DNA of 64,000 bases from contig CANMLG010000015.1 in the NCBI GenBank assembly GCA_947498765.1, forward strand, positions 1-64,000, read 5' to 3'. The stretch comes from an uncultured Aquimarina sp. (GTDB taxonomy: Bacteria; Bacteroidota; Bacteroidia; Flavobacteriales; Flavobacteriaceae). The notes beneath the pieces were generated by a model, which saw nothing but the letters and a program-made list of their open reading frames with translations, was not told the DNA's origin and ran no database searches. Positions 60,354 through 64,000 of the stretch are shown here, in pieces (the stretch's first letter is position 1; each line of letters begins with the position of its first letter). The translations under genes were made by a program, and so were the position numbers.

Positions 60354-61826
60354 TTGTCGAGTAGTTTAAAAAAATCTATAGCAAATGGTTTTTTGTGGAC
60401 AGCTATTCAAACAGTGGGGACCAAAATAATTTCATTTGTAAGTCAAATAGTATTAGCTTGGTTACTTTTGCCAGAAGATTTTGGTAAAATAACACTAACA
60501 TTTTCTGTAACATCTATAGTCTTTTTGATACAAGGTTTTGGTTTGTCCGATGTACTTATTAGCAGATCTCATATGTTTTCTAGGCTTATTAATTTAGCCA
60601 AAACCATTTCGCTTACAGTAGCGGGTATAGGTATAGGTGTTGCAATTATAGCGTCATTATTAGCAGGCTTTATTTATGAAGATGTAGAAATCACTTATTT
60701 AATTTTAATTTTTAGTTTATCAATTCCTTTTAATGCTTTGAGCATTGTTCCGAGTTCTAAGCTAACAATAGACCTAAAGTTTAAGGAACTATCAAAAATT
60801 CGTTTGATTGAATTTTTTACATCAAGCCTTTTAACTATAATTTTAGTTTTATTAAAATTCGATATATACAGTTTCGTGATAGCTCCATTAGTATCATCAA
60901 TTCTTAGATATGTAATACTTCATAAAATTTCGAACATAGCATATAGATTCAAAATAACTTATCACCATTGGAAGTATTTATTTTCAAAAAGTTTATTAGG
61001 TTTTTTGCATAGTTTATCCCAGACATTAATTAGGCAGTTTGATTATATGATTTTAGGCATATACGCAACTAAAGCAGTTGTTGGTATATATTTTATGGCG
61101 TATAGTTTGAGTGTTCAGGTTGTAGGGTTGTTGGTAAATTCATTATCCCCAGTTTTATTTCCAACTTTAAAAAAAATACCAATATCTGAGACAACAAGAA
61201 TTAGAGAAATTTTAGTAAAAATTACGTCAATATTCTCAATGTTTGGAATGCCATTTGCGTTTTGGCAAATGTATGTAGCAGAACCATTTATTATTTTGTT
61301 TTTAAATGATAAATGGCAAGATAGTATAATTTTAGTGAAAATTTTATCAATAGGAATTGGGTTTTCAGTAGCATCATCAGTTTGGGCAACTTCTTTAAGG
61401 TTACAATCTAGGTTTAAAGAACAAGCAATACTTTCGTTGAGTGCCGCAATTTCTTTTATTTTAATTACAACTGTTTCTGCAATGTTTTATAAAGAGATAG
61501 GTGTGGCAATTGGGGTAACAATATATCAGATAATCTTTAGTTTTATATTTTTAAATGGAGCGTTAAAGTTTTATGGAGTTAATTTTTATAGAATATTAAA
61601 AATAGTTTTTAAATATTTTATACTTAGTGTTTTAATTTTTGTTGCTTTGAATGAGTTGACTTTTGTTAAATCTAATTTTATAATTATTTTAATAAATTCA
61701 GTTATTTATCCAGCAATTTATTTTTTTGTTCTCTATAAATTTGATAAAACCAGTAGACAACTTTTAAAACAAAATTTTGGCGGGATTATTAGTAAAATTT
61801 CTAATAAATTATTTAATAAAAAATAA
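60354..61826 (+). CDS. oligosaccharide flippase (Wzx/WzxC-like)
   Basis: A 490-residue polytopic protein (about 12-14 helices) starting at TTG 60354, five bases after the previous gene. The N-terminus SLKKSIANGFLWTAIQTVGTKIISFVSQIVLAWLLLPEDFGKI is characteristic of WzxC-like lipopolysaccharide/colanic-type flippases. It would move the lipid-linked repeat unit of this locus across the inner membrane. No Wzy polymerase is seen inside the window. Confidence 0.9.
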   Translation: MSSSLKKSIANGFLWTAIQTVGTKIISFVSQIVLAWLLLPEDFGKITLTFSVTSIVFLIQGFGLSDVLISRSHMFSRLINLAKTISLTVAGIGIGVAIIASLLAGFIYEDVEITYLILIFSLSIPFNALSIVPSSKLTIDLKFKELSKIRLIEFFTSSLLTIILVLLKFDIYSFVIAPLVSSILRYVILHKISNIAYRFKITYHHWKYLFSKSLLGFLHSLSQTLIRQFDYMILGIYATKAVVGIYFMAYSLSVQVVGLLVNSLSPVLFPTLKKIPISETTRIREILVKITSIFSMFGMPFAFWQMYVAEPFIILFLNDKWQDSIILVKILSIGIGFSVASSVWATSLRLQSRFKEQAILSLSAAISFILITTVSAMFYKEIGVAIGVTIYQIIFSFIFLNGALKFYGVNFYRILKIVFKYFILSVLIFVALNELTFVKSNFIIILINSVIYPAIYFFVLYKFDKTSRQLLKQNFGGIISKISNKLFNKK

Positions 61827-61830
61827 TCAA

Positions 61831-62832
61831 ATGAAGTTTCTTTTTGTTCATCCATTAGAGGGAAATGCATATGAATTATTCAAAGCCTTTTTAAGAAATA
61901 AAAGTATTGAAGTTGATAGTATTACAACAACAAAAAGAGTAATACATAAAATTTTTAAAAAAATTTTGTACGAAGTTAAATTACCTTTTGATGAACATAA
62001 TTATAATCAGTTTTTAATAAAAACTGATTTGTCTAGTTATGACATTATTTTTATTATTAAAGGTGTAAGTATATATAGATCTACGTTAAAAGAAATTAAA
62101 AAAAACTATAAAAATATAAAATTAGTTTCGTGGTCATTGGATGATATGTATGCTAAACATAATAGAAGTTATCATTATACAAAAGGTATTAAAGAATACG
62201 ATGTTGTTTTTACAACAAAGTCTTATAATGTAGAAGAATTAAAGTTATTGGGTGCTAAAAATGTGTATTTTCATTATCAAAAATTTTCTAAAGATGTTCA
62301 TAAGCCATACAGGAGTAGGGATTCTTTTAAATATGATATCGTTTTTATAGGTTATCCCGAAAAAGAACGTTTCGAATGGATGAATTACTTAGCAGAAAAT
62401 GGAATGAAAGTACATGTATTTGGATCTCCAAAATGGAATAACTCAGTATATAAAGATCATCATGAAAATTTAATTATTTCTAGTACATCATTAAATAAAG
62501 AAGAATATGCTAAAACTATTGGTGATGCTAAAATTACATTATGTTTTTTACGGAAAATAAATAGAGATTTACATACAAGTCGAAGTGTAGAAATTCCCGC
62601 ATGTGGAGGGTTTATGTTGGCGGAAAATACAAATGAACACAAAGATTTATTCGAAGAAGGAAAAGAAGCCGCCTATTTTAATACTAAAAAAGAACTATTG
62701 GAAAAGTCAAACTATTATTTAACCAATGAAATTGAAAGAGAGAGAATGGTATTGAAAGGGATGAAACGTTGTGAAGAAAGTGGGTATTCTTATGATGATT
62801 TAGTTAAATTTTTATACCAAAAGCTAAAATAA
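61831..62832 (+). CDS. glycosyltransferase, CgeB-like
   Basis: A 333-residue GT-B type protein. The start is ATG 61831 (MKFLFVHPLEGNAYELFKAF); an upstream open reading within the flippase gene is not supported. The donor-binding end reads LHTSRSVEIPACGGFMLAENTNEHKDLFEEGKEAAYFNTKKEL, typical of the CgeB/Glyco_trans_1_2 group. Donor and acceptor are unknown. Its stop overlaps the next gene's ATG by one base. Confidence 0.85.
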   Translation: MKFLFVHPLEGNAYELFKAFLRNKSIEVDSITTTKRVIHKIFKKILYEVKLPFDEHNYNQFLIKTDLSSYDIIFIIKGVSIYRSTLKEIKKNYKNIKLVSWSLDDMYAKHNRSYHYTKGIKEYDVVFTTKSYNVEELKLLGAKNVYFHYQKFSKDVHKPYRSRDSFKYDIVFIGYPEKERFEWMNYLAENGMKVHVFGSPKWNNSVYKDHHENLIISSTSLNKEEYAKTIGDAKITLCFLRKINRDLHTSRSVEIPACGGFMLAENTNEHKDLFEEGKEAAYFNTKKELLEKSNYYLTNEIERERMVLKGMKRCEESGYSYDDLVKFLYQKLK

Positions 62833-63980
62833 TGAAAGTTAATATATCAGTAGTAGGTCGGTTTCATGCTTTTGATTTAGCAAAACAGTTACAAAAGCAT
62901 AGCGTTTTAAATAAGATAATTACTACATATCCCAAAAGAATAACACAAAAATGGGGTATTGAAAAAAGTAAAATTAAAAGTAATTTGATATTGGAATTAC
63001 TATTGCGATTTGTAAAGCCTAAATTAAATAAAAAATATAAAGATTGGCTCAATAATATTATAATGACTAATCAGGCAAAAAGTAATTTGTCATTTTTACC
63101 TAAAATCGATGTGTTAATTGGGTGGAGTGGATCTAGTTTAGAGGCTTTTCAAGAGATTGAAAGAAAGAAATATAATGTTGTTAAAATATTAGAAAGGGGA
63201 AGTAGTCATTATAATTATCAAATGAAAGTTCTAAGTGAAGAATATGAAAAATATAATATCTCTTTTCAGTCAGATCATAAGGTATGGAAAAGAGAACTTT
63301 TAGAATATGAATTAGCAGATTACATATCAATACCTTCAAAATATGTAAAACGAACATTTTTAGAAAATGGAGTGCCAGAAAATAAACTATTAGTAAACCC
63401 TTATGGAGTTGATCTTTCAAATTTTAGGCAAATTGATAAGAAAGACAATATATTCAGGGTAATATATGCAGGAGGATTTACCATAAGAAAAGGAGTTGAA
63501 TATTTATTAAAAGCGTTTTATGAACTAGATTTGCCAAATAGTGAGCTGGTTCATCTTGGATCATTATCAAAAGAAACTGAAATTATTAGAAAAAAATACG
63601 CCAAAAATAATATAAAGTATCTAGGTCATCAACCTCAAGATGAATTGTATAAACACTATTCTCAAGGAAGTGTATTTGTAATAATGTCAATAGAAGAAGG
63701 TTTAGCAATGGTTCAACCGCAAGCAATGGCCTGCGGTTTGCCTTTAATTTGCACAACTAATACAGGTGGTGAAGATTTGATCTCTGAACAAGGTAAAGAA
63801 GGATTTGTTATTAATATTAGGGATGTGGAAGCTCTAAAGGAAAAACTAAAATATCTATATGAAAACCCAAAAAAATGTTATGAAATGGGACAAAATGCGA
63901 AAGATAGAGTAGAGTCAGGATTTTCTTGGGATGATTATGGTTTACGTTATTCAACTAATTTATTAAAAGTAAAACATTAA
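62832..63980 (+). CDS. glycosyltransferase family 4
   Basis: A 382-residue GT-B enzyme. Landmarks are INISVVGRFHAFDLAKQLQKHS-like N-terminus, IPSKYVKRTFLENGVPENKLLVNPYGVDLSNF, RVIYAGGFTIRKGVEYLLKAF, and the donor-binding EEGLAMVQPQAMACGLPLICTTNTGGEDLI with the ExxxxxxxE spacing of GT4 enzymes. It shares TAATG with the previous gene, so translation is coupled. The window ends 20 bases after its stop and the locus probably continues. Confidence 0.92.
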   Translation: MKVNISVVGRFHAFDLAKQLQKHSVLNKIITTYPKRITQKWGIEKSKIKSNLILELLLRFVKPKLNKKYKDWLNNIIMTNQAKSNLSFLPKIDVLIGWSGSSLEAFQEIERKKYNVVKILERGSSHYNYQMKVLSEEYEKYNISFQSDHKVWKRELLEYELADYISIPSKYVKRTFLENGVPENKLLVNPYGVDLSNFRQIDKKDNIFRVIYAGGFTIRKGVEYLLKAFYELDLPNSELVHLGSLSKETEIIRKKYAKNNIKYLGHQPQDELYKHYSQGSVFVIMSIEEGLAMVQPQAMACGLPLICTTNTGGEDLISEQGKEGFVINIRDVEALKEKLKYLYENPKKCYEMGQNAKDRVESGFSWDDYGLRYSTNLLKVKH

Positions 63981-64000
63981 TTGAAATTAAGTTTAACATA

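Overview
This window comes from a low-GC bacterium of the phylum Bacteroidota, most likely a marine member of the family Flavobacteriaceae. The genus cannot be fixed from sequence alone. Four things point there. Promoters follow the Bacteroidota pattern TTG-N19-TAnnTTTG (clearest for the tRNA and the HU gene). Start codons mostly lack Shine-Dalgarno sequences. Two secreted metalloproteases end in type IX secretion (T9SS) sorting domains, and there is a TonB-dependent receptor with an STN domain. Conserved flavobacterial proteins (START-like, YqgE, DUF4834, the so-called asparagine synthetase B) are also present. A GH86-like agarase/porphyranase suggests contact with red algae.

Layout. 1-12.4 kb: tRNA-Met, a START-like protein, a PabC-like aminotransferase, YqgE and HU. 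An overlapping minus-strand set follows (P-loop ATPase, recQ, fmt), then the GH86-like enzyme, a small MscS channel, and a tight three-gene operon (SRPBCC, SDR, photolyase) whose promoter carries two matching palindromes. 12.5-22 kb, mostly minus strand: two paralogous M12B-type T9SS metalloproteases, an aquaporin, a GNAT protein and an outer-membrane protein with a long charged tail. 22-36 kb, mostly plus strand: a YfhO-type membrane protein, a glycosyltransferase, a flippase, tgt, an LptF/G permease, accA, dnaB, a secreted protein of unknown role, mazG, an HMA-MauE-like fusion and acpH. 36-46.5 kb: glmM, a lipid A-type acyltransferase, a rhomboid protease, ilvC, a TonB receptor and an unrecognised repeat protein.

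46.5-53.2 kb is an arginine/proline block: GNAT, argG, argC, argD-like, proA, proB. Two features stand out. In front of the block is a leader with a promoter box, a 34-codon ORF ending in Arg-Phe-Pro-Val-Arg-Arg-Pro, and pairing options that exclude one another, which looks like a ribosome-mediated attenuator. Second, argG, argC, argD and proA are each preceded by degenerate 7-bp repeats, usually as inverted arms, whose right arm ends 7-10 nt before the start codon. A perfect (ATCTAAC)8 array of the same kind sits at 37.8 kb.

53.2-64 kb: a tail-fibre-like gene broken by one in-frame stop, then a surface-glycan locus. It encodes UDP-glucuronate and GDP-fucose synthesis (ugd, manC, fcl, gmd), a CMP-sugar synthetase, a possible sialyltransferase-like protein, a flippase and two glycosyltransferases. 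The locus probably continues past the window edge.
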